Source: Massilia sp. NR 4-1
GTDB taxonomy: Bacteria; Pseudomonadota; Gammaproteobacteria; Burkholderiales; Burkholderiaceae_D
NCBI RefSeq assembly: GCF_001191005.1
Contig: NZ_CP012201.1
Span: 4,216,001-4,280,000, forward strand
Reading direction: 5' to 3'
Length of the DNA: 64,000 nt
A program made the position numbers and the translations under genes. A model generated the notes under the pieces. It made no database searches, was not told where the DNA came from, and was given only the letters and a program-made list of their open reading frames with translations. Shown one piece after another: positions 54,601 through 62,700 of this stretch. The number at the start of each line of letters is the position of its first letter. Within the stretch, counting starts at the first letter, position 1.

Positions 54601-57600
54601 AAAGTTCAAAATAGGGTAATTTAGCTTTAATAAATCTCCATTGGCCTTAAATTGAATAGATATGCCATTCGAAATTTTTTGTACTTTTATATCAGAGGCC
54701 AATATACCTTCACCAAACTGGATGGTGTCTTTTGAATTATAATCTCCAATAATTTCATCATTGCCGTCGCCAAAATTGTATATAATTGTATTACTTCCAG
54801 CTCCACATTCAATCTGATCATTTCCAACTCCTCCTACCAGGAGGTCATCTCCGCTACCTCCTCTTAGGGTATCATTTCCCATGCCGCCAGCTAAAGTGTC
54901 ATTGCCTATCATTCCGAAAATCTGATCATTCCCAGCCATGCCGTCTATAGAATCATCAATACTGAATCCATATAGGATATCAGAGAAACCGCTTCCTTTT
55001 GGTGAAAGAAAATTTCTAAAATCACTTTCCAACAAGGTGCGTCCATCAGAAAATTGGATGGTAACGTCGCTTTTTAGCGGCAATTCTCCTGAGAAAAAAT
55101 ATCCAAGTAGTACGATCTTTTCTTTTCCTGGAGAAAATTCCAAAATCAAATCACTGACATTTCTAGAATAAGTTAATTTCTCAAACGAAAGTCCGGACTG
55201 AAGCATGATAGTTGCCGAGCCAGCCAACTCCCGCTGCAAGCTTATCGCATTCTCACCACAACCTTGTTGGAAAATATATTTATCATTCCCGCCGCCGCCA
55301 AAAATAACATCATCGCCAGCACCGCCATCTAAAACATCATCACCTAGGGATCCATACAAAGCATCATTTCCAAGGCCACCTGAAAGTGTGTTATTTCCCA
55401 GGCCACCATAAATAATGTCGTCGCCAGTTCCACCAAAAATCTGGTCATTTCCAGAGTTTCCTACTACAACATCATTTCCTCTTCCGCCGTCAGTGGTGGC
55501 GCTTTCTGTTCCAAGATATATTGTGTCATCTCCTTCGGAACCAAAATATCCTTCCCAAATCGCATGCGCAAACATGCTTGTTTGAGCGTTAATGGCAGCT
55601 ATTGCTTCAATAGAACTTTTTCCATCAAAAACATCAGTGCCGTATTGCTGTTTGACTATCGAAATAAAATTAGACAAAGAGCTTAACGCGGTATCTGGCC
55701 TTTTGTTAAATTCAGTCGAAAAAAACACCATCGCAGGTGCAATATCTGCTATAATTTTTTCTGCGGCGGAGCTCCACTCAATATGAACCCTGGTTAGAGG
55801 ATCCTTGAACCAAGTTTCCGCCATCAACTGTGATGTTATGAAAATAGCGAGCTCATTAAAGCTGGCATTGATAAGCTGAGCGGCTCCTGGTGCAGGATCC
55901 GGCAATCCCGCATTTGCGCCAGAGAATTGAATGAAATTATTTCCGTAAAATTTCTCTAATGCAGCAAGCGTTCTTCCATCTTGAATAAACTCTCCTCGAC
56001 TTGCCGGATCAAGTTCCGCAACTCCCGTCCAGGCAAAGATGATTTGTTTAGTCAGCTGAGCTCTATTTTCTGACTTCTCTTCCGATGCAAAATCAGCAAG
56101 CAATTTTCGAATACGGCCTGTGGTATCTGCCTGAATTGCTTGTTGAAGACTTGGAACATTTCCCATACCGCTCAAGGCAGGCAGTGTCAAAACATCAGGA
56201 GACAATGGCAGTGGTTGTAACTGCTTTGTACTGGCCAAATTTACACGGAACCAAATATCTTCCGCAGCAATGGTTCTGCCATCACTCATAGTTGCGCTAC
56301 CGCTTAAGCGATGATCATTCCCATGAGCATCAATTTTCGAGGCATTGGAATATTTTGTGGAAATGCTGGCTACTTTAGCCTCTGCTAAAGACAGCATTTC
56401 CGCCTCATCTACAATGGCGTTACTATTGATATCTCGCCAAATAGACAAGCTTCCCCATGCGGAATCGCGAGCATCAATAAATCCATCGGAATTGCTATCT
56501 AAGGCTGTCAGCGCCGCAAATCCGTTCACAAATTTCCCACCACCAGATATCGAGGTCTGATCACCGAAAAGTTCGCCTCCATTATCAATATTTCCATTTC
56601 GATTCAGATCCCGCACCAACAACCCTTCACCTCGCCCTATCCAACCGGTGCGCTCGGCAAACCCATTATTGTCATAGTCAAAAAAGGCACCTTCTCCGAT
56701 TCCCGTAGTGGTAATCCCTCCTCCATCCAAATCCAAAACAATGGGTGAAGTCGCTAGTTCGGCGTCGTCATACAACCGTTTTCCCGGCGGATTATGAGGG
56801 TCATCCGGCTCGCGGTCTCTTAAACTGATACCCAACATGCCTTCAGAGAAGCCTGCAATAGCTAGTGAACCGTTGACGAGAAGCTTATCCCCTCGAAGAA
56901 GAAACGCATTTCCATTCGCATCGTGATAAACAGTTTGTCCCTTTTCTCTTTCGGCAAGGGACAATCTTTTTCCATTCAGCCAAATCTCGCCTTGGCCGTC
57001 CACGTCATAGATAGTGTCGCCGCCATCAACGTAGTAGACGTCATGGCCAATCCCACCAATTAACGAGTCCCCACCATACCCATCACGACCATCCAAGATG
57101 TCATTTCCATTCCCTCCAGCCATCAAGTCCTTGTCGGCGCCTCCAATAAGGCTGTCTGAGCCATCCTCCCCATCCAATGTATCCTCGCCTTCGCCACCGT
57201 GTAGTGTGTCGTCAGCATCCCCCCCGAGGAGCTGATCCTCTCCATCTCCACCTTCCAGCACATCTGCACCGGCAAACCCTTGCAACAGGTCGGAATCTTT
57301 CCCTCCATCCAGCGTATCGGCGCCATTACCACCCACAATAATGTCCGCGCCGGCACCGCCATGCAGCTTGTCATCGTCATCGCCACCGGATATGTTGTCA
57401 GCACCCTCGCCTCCATCGACGGTGTCCTTCCCCCGATTTCCATCTAGGAAGTCGTTACCATCGCCGCCAAGCAAACTATCATCGCCTCCGTCACCGATAA
57501 GCGTATCCTCACCTTTCCCCCCAAGCAACGTGTCATTGCCCAGTCCCCCCAACAGGACGTCATTTCCGTCATCGCCATTTAGACTGTCGTTCCCAGCGCC

Positions 57601-58839
57601 GCCGATAAGTACATCATTACCTGAGCCGCCTGAAGCTGTGTCATTTAGAACTCCTCCTAAGACCACATCATCCTGAGCGCTGCCATCCTGTAGAGATAGT
57701 GCGCTGCTCCCATATTGGATGGCCCAACCATCTTTTTTATTTAGATCTACTACGTATTTTCTCTCTTCCGTACTGAGTAATTCCGTTGTTGCGGATACAA
57801 GTTGTTCTTTCGAAAGAGGTCTGAATTTTCCGAAATCCGAATATCGGAAGCTTAATGCACCGCAGGAATTCTTAAATATTGAGCTTTCATTACCCGCATA
57901 ATAATTCTCCATGGCAACAATGATAAGCTCACGATGCAACGCAGTTGATGCAACGCCATTATCTCCGCTCAACAGATCTACATCATCCGCAAAATAATCT
58001 AGGACAGCCTTACCGCGCCAATGCTGCTGCAGCATGGCATGCATAAAATCTAAATTATTAGAAAACTCTGAAGAATATGTGTATAAATTTTCGTCAAAAA
58101 TAAGGGGTAAAATATATTTATCCTTATTTATTATATTTGCGAATTTTCTTGAATGCATTGCTGCACTTAAAAGCGCCATGGAATGAAGATTTACTGACGA
58201 TACATTTCCGTATGTCCTATAATAATTGTCTGCCGATGGCAAGAATATCGCTCCTATTCGGGCCACCTCCAATGCTTCTCCTTTTATTGCATAAGCATTG
58301 ATATGAGACAAGCGTTCAAAATAATTGCTATAAGGGTTCAGTATGTAATTAGAAAATTCTGAATCCAGCTTTCCCTGAAGCGCCATAGCCGAAGCATAGA
58401 AAGCAAGAGTTGAGGGTGCAAAGGCAGTCGCTTTGAATGGTGCAGGGTCAAATATTGAGGAATTTTTATTAAAAAAAATCCCCATTAAACTAGCTAGACC
58501 GCCACCTAGTGAGTGACCGGTAAAGCTAATATCTAAGCCGGGGTTAGCTGACTTTATCCGAGAATAAAAGTAAATTGCTTCTAAAACTTGTGTAGATGGT
58601 TGACCAGTGGCAGCGGGAATATTGCCGGTTATAAAATCATCTACGCCACCAAATTCTCCATTGGTGCCAGAATAGGCTATAACAATTTCTGTACCTTTTT
58701 TAAAAGCTGTCGCAGAAAACCCCGAGGAAGATTGCTCTTTTGAAAATACTGACCAATTAGATGGAATCGGAAGGCTATTTTTATCGGTTTTCTTATAAGC
58801 TAAGGCGGAAAATTCAGAATAAAGTTCTTTGGAAATCAT
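48619..58839 (-). CDS. Giant RTX protein with N-terminal class-3-lipase-like domain
   Basis: Protein of 3406 aa. Residues about 1-240 form an alpha/beta-hydrolase resembling lipase class 3: IAYSGTN (56-60), nucleophile elbow GHSLGG (Ser about 110) and a candidate His in SVNLHSMALL (about 219). An RTX block follows (about 385-600), then a calcium-binding-like region with DLNRNGNIDNGGELFG and DSNSDGFIDARD, a helical segment (about 900-1080), and about a dozen modules. Each module is GGxGxD repeats plus a linker ending FADGTxW-type. The C-terminus lacks an N-terminal signal peptide and suits type I secretion. No T1SS genes are in the window. The gene is AT-richer than its flanks, mostly in its 5' two thirds. 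Confidence 0.88.
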   Translation of the reverse strand: MISKELYSEFSALAYKKTDKNSLPIPSNWSVFSKEQSSSGFSATAFKKGTEIVIAYSGTNGEFGGVDDFITGNIPAATGQPSTQVLEAIYFYSRIKSANPGLDISFTGHSLGGGLASLMGIFFNKNSSIFDPAPFKATAFAPSTLAFYASAMALQGKLDSEFSNYILNPYSNYFERLSHINAYAIKGEALEVARIGAIFLPSADNYYRTYGNVSSVNLHSMALLSAAMHSRKFANIINKDKYILPLIFDENLYTYSSEFSNNLDFMHAMLQQHWRGKAVLDYFADDVDLLSGDNGVASTALHRELIIVAMENYYAGNESSIFKNSCGALSFRYSDFGKFRPLSKEQLVSATTELLSTEERKYVVDLNKKDGWAIQYGSSALSLQDGSAQDDVVLGGVLNDTASGGSGNDVLIGGAGNDSLNGDDGNDVLLGGLGNDTLLGGKGEDTLIGDGGDDSLLGGDGNDFLDGNRGKDTVDGGEGADNISGGDDDDKLHGGAGADIIVGGNGADTLDGGKDSDLLQGFAGADVLEGGDGEDQLLGGDADDTLHGGEGEDTLDGEDGSDSLIGGADKDLMAGGNGNDILDGRDGYGGDSLIGGIGHDVYYVDGGDTIYDVDGQGEIWLNGKRLSLAEREKGQTVYHDANGNAFLLRGDKLLVNGSLAIAGFSEGMLGISLRDREPDDPHNPPGKRLYDDAELATSPIVLDLDGGGITTTGIGEGAFFDYDNNGFAERTGWIGRGEGLLVRDLNRNGNIDNGGELFGDQTSISGGGKFVNGFAALTALDSNSDGFIDARDSAWGSLSIWRDINSNAIVDEAEMLSLAEAKVASISTKYSNASKIDAHGNDHRLSGSATMSDGRTIAAEDIWFRVNLASTKQLQPLPLSPDVLTLPALSGMGNVPSLQQAIQADTTGRIRKLLADFASEEKSENRAQLTKQIIFAWTGVAELDPASRGEFIQDGRTLAALEKFYGNNFIQFSGANAGLPDPAPGAAQLINASFNELAIFITSQLMAETWFKDPLTRVHIEWSSAAEKIIADIAPAMVFFSTEFNKRPDTALSSLSNFISIVKQQYGTDVFDGKSSIEAIAAINAQTSMFAHAIWEGYFGSEGDDTIYLGTESATTDGGRGNDVVVGNSGNDQIFGGTGDDIIYGGLGNNTLSGGLGNDALYGSLGDDVLDGGAGDDVIFGGGGNDKYIFQQGCGENAISLQRELAGSATIMLQSGLSFEKLTYSRNVSDLILEFSPGKEKIVLLGYFFSGELPLKSDVTIQFSDGRTLLESDFRNFLSPKGSGFSDILYGFSIDDSIDGMAGNDQIFGMIGNDTLAGGMGNDTLRGGSGDDLLVGGVGNDQIECGAGSNTIIYNFGDGNDEIIGDYNSKDTIQFGEGILASDIKVQKISNGISIQFKANGDLLKLNYPILNFSLSFFDGKSLNSEDLLNLAKIGTAENDTLIGSNEADQLYGYAGNDVIYGEGGDDTISGGAGADELHGGAGKDIFIYELGDGNDTISTHDPYNKNIQDILKFKSSIKLSDISVSGDWNFLYISIFGTNDKISLSKYNNSLSLIEDSTGKTLGWDQLLQMSHIGTSHAERIYGGEDDDILEGKVGNDTLFGGGGNDVYVYQRGDGSDYIEDQGNDLGLDNVVRFGTSILPSDVIVSRNEENLYLRILGGDDVITIANWSDSFQSVSRVEFLNGSSWNIEDIVRLALQPSSGDDKLLGWDNDDSIVGLQGNDTLVGGVGNDTLSGGSGDDVLEGGRGRDKYLFDRGDGHDVIKNDYSDNDQDELLLGDSIKESDIVVKIFEHDFNLTILGSEDSITLKNWYNVPIVIFSNGTKWNSSDLLRKFFSGTEKSELLTGTYGADSIAGQAGNDTLLGGSGSDTLAGGSGNDLLEGGAGNDVYLYGLNDGSDIIVGSPKYTEVDIVKFDSSVLSADLTVRINNDDFVLQFRNSSSDEIVLRGFVSLSLVTNLKLDFADGTALFLSDLKKLALSGTADNNVIIGTNYDDLLVGKKGADRLDGGYGNDVYFFSRGDGQDIISDSYGLKDAIQFDETISATDLKVRRDSSGNLYFSIIGDDSKITLANSNVELLPIEEVRFADGTIWDAEKISALSMLGTLGDDVLYSIKAGDSLNGLDGVDLLHGLDGNEFLVGGAGNDTISGNAGADTIDGGTGSDLLDGGDGDDIFTYSRGDGSDTIKASLGNDVLRLDSSLLSSEIVVRRDAANLHLYMGMTTDTITLENWSMNIDGRGAFVVKFANGETWNERELIARTMRATDGNDALIGSEGNDELNALAGSDSLLGGAGDDTLLGGKGDDYLDGEAGDDVYIYARGDGSDRIGFGSKEGNGKNVLRFDKSISKNDIQLARAGNDLCLMIAGTEDQVILSGGIHPDTRPVQQIEFADGTVWDAATLVPRITVATEGVDTLLGGGDNDLLDGGGGSDSLYGDVGQDTLIGGGGNDILDGGDGRDIFLFSRDFGHDLILDSADAELRFDATISASEVIVRNESGNLVVFVPGIDARLVLQYWSLYGTTQTVAVFADGTRWTASDLKQKAMQATSADDAILGTSGDDVLRGLGGRDTLFGGDGNDTYLVGIGDSLEEIQDMSGNNTVRFIGTIVSTDINLSRDNWALKLQVANSDTVVSLSSVFSSFTQGMTYVEFSDGTRWNVSDLVHRLGQASEGNDTLYGSEQSDVISGWGGNDQISGGSGDDTLRGNSGDDTLNGDNGNDVFLFGRGDGVDRIRGTADEGETETLRFDATLAAGDIKVHRDVFNLYLSVQGTGDQVIFENWALLASERKGKFVQFADGTIWDEVRLLELSSAKVATDGNDFIDGTAGNDQLKGLGGDDKLAGFAGNDEIDGGSGRDTIQGGAGDDVMSGGVGDDIIFDTEGNDIYYYQLGDGYDSITDLTGDIDILRFGEGIKAEHISAQRDSYSLVLKLDGVKIFSIDSWFRSESSRIERVEFSDGTVWLAAELTVRASNATEGPDKLKGTDGPDLINGLGGDDEIESGEGNDTLYGGDGNDEMDGDYGDDLLYGGNGNDTLDGYRDNDTLYGDTGDDELDGNRGNDSLDGGDGNDSLKGGDGLDTLLGGDGDDTLDGGANADTLAGGAGNDEYHIGLGNDLIVEEAGKGIDHVRSTTSYTLTGNVEVLTLDSNAGLNGSGNSGNNLLLGGAGVNVLIGEEGNDILQGADGDDQLSDAMGHNVLTGDAGSDLLTVVSGHAFVTGGVGDDTLSLSGKGNVLAFNRGDGADNVLTTSAGMTISLGKIAYSDVILQKVGDGLILKFGQNDQITLADWYQGSGAAQESRLQMVIDGTPDYDAASVNLMVNQRVQLFDLDALVARFDAMRAAHMGLSSWSASAELRALRIQGGDKAAVGGDIALQYSSQGNLATMSYTAAQRVLGEDDFGEAWQAQLVGIPLKDETPSLI
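49170..55545 (-). repeat. RTX nonapeptide repeats in modular array (second block)
   Basis: In the encoded protein, GGxGxDxLx calcium-binding nonapeptides recur in blocks of about four to ten, separated by linkers of about 80 residues that contain FADGTxWxxxxL-type motifs (HCBP-related). By eye there are about a dozen RTX-plus-linker modules; copies near the C-terminal end are the most regular, and the last block (about 49600-49900) is the longest. Boundaries are approximate. Confidence 0.7.
57010..57690 (-). repeat. First RTX repeat block next to the lipase-like domain
   Basis: About 215 residues of nearly uninterrupted GGxGxD nonapeptides (for example GGSGNDVLIGGAGNDSL) directly follow the N-terminal hydrolase domain. 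The DNA shows repeated imperfect 27-nt units. Boundaries are approximate. Confidence 0.75.
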
Positions 58840-58842
58840 TTC

Positions 58843-59445
58843 TCATTTCTCGCAATTCGAAATTTCATTGACATCAATAATAGTATAACGACGATGCGCA
58901 AACCCATTTGCTTCATTTATATCTTTAATTTCCGATGAAGTAAGAAATTTTCCAATATTTTTTTTAATTTCTTTTTCTGAAATTAATAAATTAGCCATTT
59001 TATCATGCCAGCCATTATCCACTACATGATAAATCCAACCTTCGTCAACCAAATCAAATTGAACGTATGGCGGTTTTGGGGATCCATATTTGGAAAAATC
59101 CTCACACCACACATTTGAGGCAATCACACTCCACTGAATCTTACCCTTTCCACGTTCCAATATAATCGGTACCAGTGTTGAGCTCCAATACACTTTCTTG
59201 CCACTCGTTTTATCTATAAACTTAATGCTTCCTTCCTTTATTCCGCGCATTGTTTGAAATAACTCACCTCCACCAACAATCTTTCTTATTTCCTTTCTCT
59301 GGATTCGTATCTTCTCCCCGCTCTCCAGCAGCGTTTCCTCTTCCCATTTCCATTCGATATCCCGCGCTTGCCACCAAATAAACAGCATGGGCATGGCCAA
59401 CGCCGCCAGTCCTATCAACCACATTGTCTGCTTCCAAATCTTCAT
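58843..59445 (-). CDS. Single-pass membrane protein paired with the RTX protein (candidate immunity protein)
   Basis: Protein of 200 aa from ATG 59445 (AAAGGA 8-9 nt ahead). Upstream ATGs at 59454 and 59475 are possible starts. One N-terminal transmembrane helix (MWLIGLAALAMPMLFIWW) is followed by a charged, mainly beta soluble part of about 170 residues, presumably periplasmic. No known family was recognised. It ends 3 nt before the RTX start, so they are cotranscribed. Gene order, size and topology resemble membrane-anchored immunity proteins of lipase effectors, but this is inference. Both genes are AT-rich. Confidence 0.7.
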   Translation of the reverse strand: MKIWKQTMWLIGLAALAMPMLFIWWQARDIEWKWEEETLLESGEKIRIQRKEIRKIVGGGELFQTMRGIKEGSIKFIDKTSGKKVYWSSTLVPIILERGKGKIQWSVIASNVWCEDFSKYGSPKPPYVQFDLVDEGWIYHVVDNGWHDKMANLLISEKEIKKNIGKFLTSSEIKDINEANGFAHRRYTIIDVNEISNCEK

Positions 59446-59744
59446 CTCTAACATCCTTTCTTCATCGTTACCCATTGAACGCAATATCGTTATTTTGCTC
59501 TTACGAAATATTGCACATAATCACACATTGTCACCATAGTCATAATTTTCTGGTGCTAGAAGAGTCCATCATTTTTTCTTATACCCCCATCCCCAAACCG
59601 TATTTCCGTATACGTAAACTTGGCCGTACACTGAAAAAAGTAAGGCTGCCCAAGCTGCAGCCATCGTGACTAGGAGAGGACGCGCTGACCCGGCGCCGAC
59701 CCCGCCAGGCACACACCGGACCACAAATTTTGGAGACAGCCACC
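59446..59744. other. Divergent promoter region upstream of the membrane protein and the oxidoreductase
   Basis: A 299-nt non-coding stretch. The left part is AT-rich like the RTX gene; the right part holds the palindromic site at 59603-59618 and a promoter candidate. No gene is supported. Confidence 0.5.
59603..59632 (+). promoter_or_regulatory. Promoter and ACGT-type palindromic operator upstream of the indolepyruvate oxidoreductase
   Basis: TTTCCGTATACGTAAA (59603-59618) is a near-perfect 16-bp palindrome. It overlaps TTCCGT (59604-59609), which with TACACT (59627-59632, 17-nt spacer) could be the promoter. A related site is at the promoter of the downstream mutase gene. Confidence 0.5.
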
Positions 59745-62700
59745 ATGCCCGATATCTCGGCACCAGGCAGCAACTCGCCTGTACTGAACCCCGTCACCCT
59801 CGACGACAAATACACTTCCACCTCCGGCAAGATCTTCCTCTCCGGTATCCAGGCCCTGGTGCGTCTGCCGATGATGCAGCGCCTGCGCGATGCGGCGGCC
59901 GGCCTGAATACCGCCGGTTTCATCTCGGGCTACCGCGGCTCGCCGCTGGGCGGCCTCGATGAAACCCTGTGGAAGACGAAAAAGCATCTGGAAGCGAACC
60001 ATGTGCAGTTCGTGCCGGGCGTGAACGAGGATCTGGCCGCGACGGCGGTCTGGGGTACGCAGCAGGTGGACCTGATCGGTCCCGCCAAATACGATGGCGT
60101 ATTCGCCATGTGGTATGGCAAAGGCCCGGGCGTGGACCGCTGCGGCGATGTCTTCAAACATATGAACCATGCCGGCACCGCGAAGAACGGCGGCATCCTG
60201 CTGGTGGCGGGCGACGATCACGGCGCCTATTCCTCCACCCTGCCCCACCAGTCCGACCATATCTTCTCGGCCTGCATGATCCCCCTGCTGTATCCCTGCA
60301 ATGTGCAGGAATACCTGGACCTGGGCGTGCACGGCTGGGCCATGTCGCGCTTCTCCGGCTGCGCGGTGGCGTTCAAGGCGCTGGCCGACACGGTGGAGTC
60401 GAGCGCCTCGGTGGACGCCGATCCGTTCCGCGTGCAGGTGAAGATCCCGAAGGACTTCCAGATGCCCGAAGGCGGCCTGAATGCCCGCCTGTCCAGCATT
60501 CCGCTGGGCCAGCAGGCGCGCAACCAGGAAGCCCTGATGCAGGACTACAAAATCTACGCGGCCCTGGCTTACGCCCGCGAGAACAAGCTGAATCACACCA
60601 CCATCGACAGCAAGGACGCCAAGCTGGGCATCATCGCCTCCGGCAAGTCCTACCTCGATGTGCTGGAAGCGCTGGAGGAACTGGGCATCGACGAAGAGAT
60701 GGCGGCCAAGGTCGGCCTGCGCCTGTTCAAGGTCGCCATGCCCTGGCCGCTGGAGCCGGACAGCGTGCGCGAATTCGCGCAAGGCCTGGACGAGATCCTG
60801 GTGGTGGAGGAAAAGCGCCAGATCGTCGAGTACCAGCTCAAGGAACAGCTGTACAACTGGCGCGACGATGTGCGTCCGCGCGTGATCGGCAAGTTCGATG
60901 AAAAAGGCGAGTGGGTGGCGCCACGCGGCGAATGGCTGCTGACGTCGAAGGCCGACTTCTCCGTGTCGCAGGTGGCGCGCGTGATCGCCAGCCGCGTCAA
61001 GCGCTATATCGCCGACACCAATATCCAGGACCAGATCAAGGCCCGCCTGACCTTCCTCGACGCCAAGGACGCGGTGCTGCAGAAAGCCATCGGCACGCCT
61101 TTCCGTCCCGCCTTCTACTGCTCCGGCTGCCCGCACAATACCTCGACCAAAGTCCCGGAAGGCAGCTTCGCGCTGGCCGGCATCGGTTGCCACGTGATGG
61201 CGACCTCGATCTATCCGGAGATGAACAAGCTGACCACCCATATGGGCGGCGAAGGCGCGCCATGGATCGGCCAGGCTGCCTTCTCCAAGGTGCCCCATGT
61301 GTTTCAGAATCTGGGCGACGGCACTTACTTCCACTCCGGCTATCTGGCGATCCGCGCCGCCGTGGCGGCGAAAGTGAACATCACCTACAAGATCCTGTAC
61401 AACGACGCCGTGGCCATGACCGGTGGCCAGCCGGTGGACGGCACCGTCTCCGTGCCGATGATCGCGCAGCAGATGGCGGCCGAAGGCGTGAAGCGCATCG
61501 CCCTGGTGACGGAAGACCTGTCGCGCTATGAAGACCGTTCCGCCCTGCCGGAAATCGTGACCCTGCACCACCGCAAGGATATGGACGCGGTGCAACGCGA
61601 GCTGCGCGAGATCGGCGGCTGCTCGGTGCTGATCTACGACCAGACCTGCGCCGCCGAGAAGCGCCGCCGCCGCAAGAAGAACGAATTCCCCGATCCGGAC
61701 AAGCGCATGGTCATCAACGAAGCCGTGTGCGAAGGCTGTGGCGACTGCGGCATCCAGTCCAACTGCGTGTCCATCCTGCCGAAGGAAACGGAATTCGGCC
61801 GCAAGCGCACCATCGACCAGTCCTCCTGCAATAAGGACTACTCCTGCGTCAAAGGCTTCTGCCCGAGCTTCGTGACGGTGGAAGGCGGCGCCCTGAAGAA
61901 ATCGAAGGCCGGCGTCAGCAAGGACAAGAACAGCGACGACGGCTGGGGCGTCTTGCCGCAGCCCGTGCTGCCGGCCTGCGAACAGCCTTACAACATCCTG
62001 ATCAACGGCATCGGCGGCACCGGCGTGATCACCGTCGGCGCGCTGATGGGCATGGCCGCCCACCTCGAAGGCAAGGGTGCCTCCGTGCTGGACATGACCG
62101 GCATGTCGCAGAAAAACGGCTCGGTGACCTCGCATGTGAAGATCGCCACCTCGCCGGCCCACCTGCGCGCCCAGCGCATCGCCACCGGCGAAGCCGACCT
62201 GATTCTGGGCTGCGATATGCTGACCGCCGGCGCCGCCGACGCGGTATCGAAAATGCGTCCGGGCCGCACCCTGGCCGTGGTCAATCTGCACGAGCAGCCG
62301 CCCGGCACCTTCGCCCAGAACGCCGACTGGCAATATCCGGTGGAGGAAGTGCGCGCCCTGATCAGCGAATCGGTGGGCGCCGCCAGCAACCCGGGTAGCG
62401 TGGACTTCATCGACGCCACCAAATTGGCGACGGCGCTGATGGGCGACTCGATTGCCGCCAACCTGTTCATGCTGGGCTACGCCTGGCAGCGCGGCCGCAT
62501 CCCGCTGAGCGAGGCCTCGCTGCTGCGCGCCATCGAAATGAATGGCGTGGCGGTGGAATCGAACAAGCGCAGCTTCCTGTGGGGCCGCCGCGCCGCCGTC
62601 GACCTGAAGCGCGTGGAGAAAGTGGCGACCCCGACCCAGGCCATCGTGGTGCAGATGCCGCAAAGCCTGGACGCCGTCATCAAGAAGCGCGTCGATTTCC

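Noticed and set aside
49170..55545. CRISPR-like repeated units
   Set aside because: The repeats are in one open frame and translate into GGxGxD nonapeptides; spacing and identity do not fit CRISPR.
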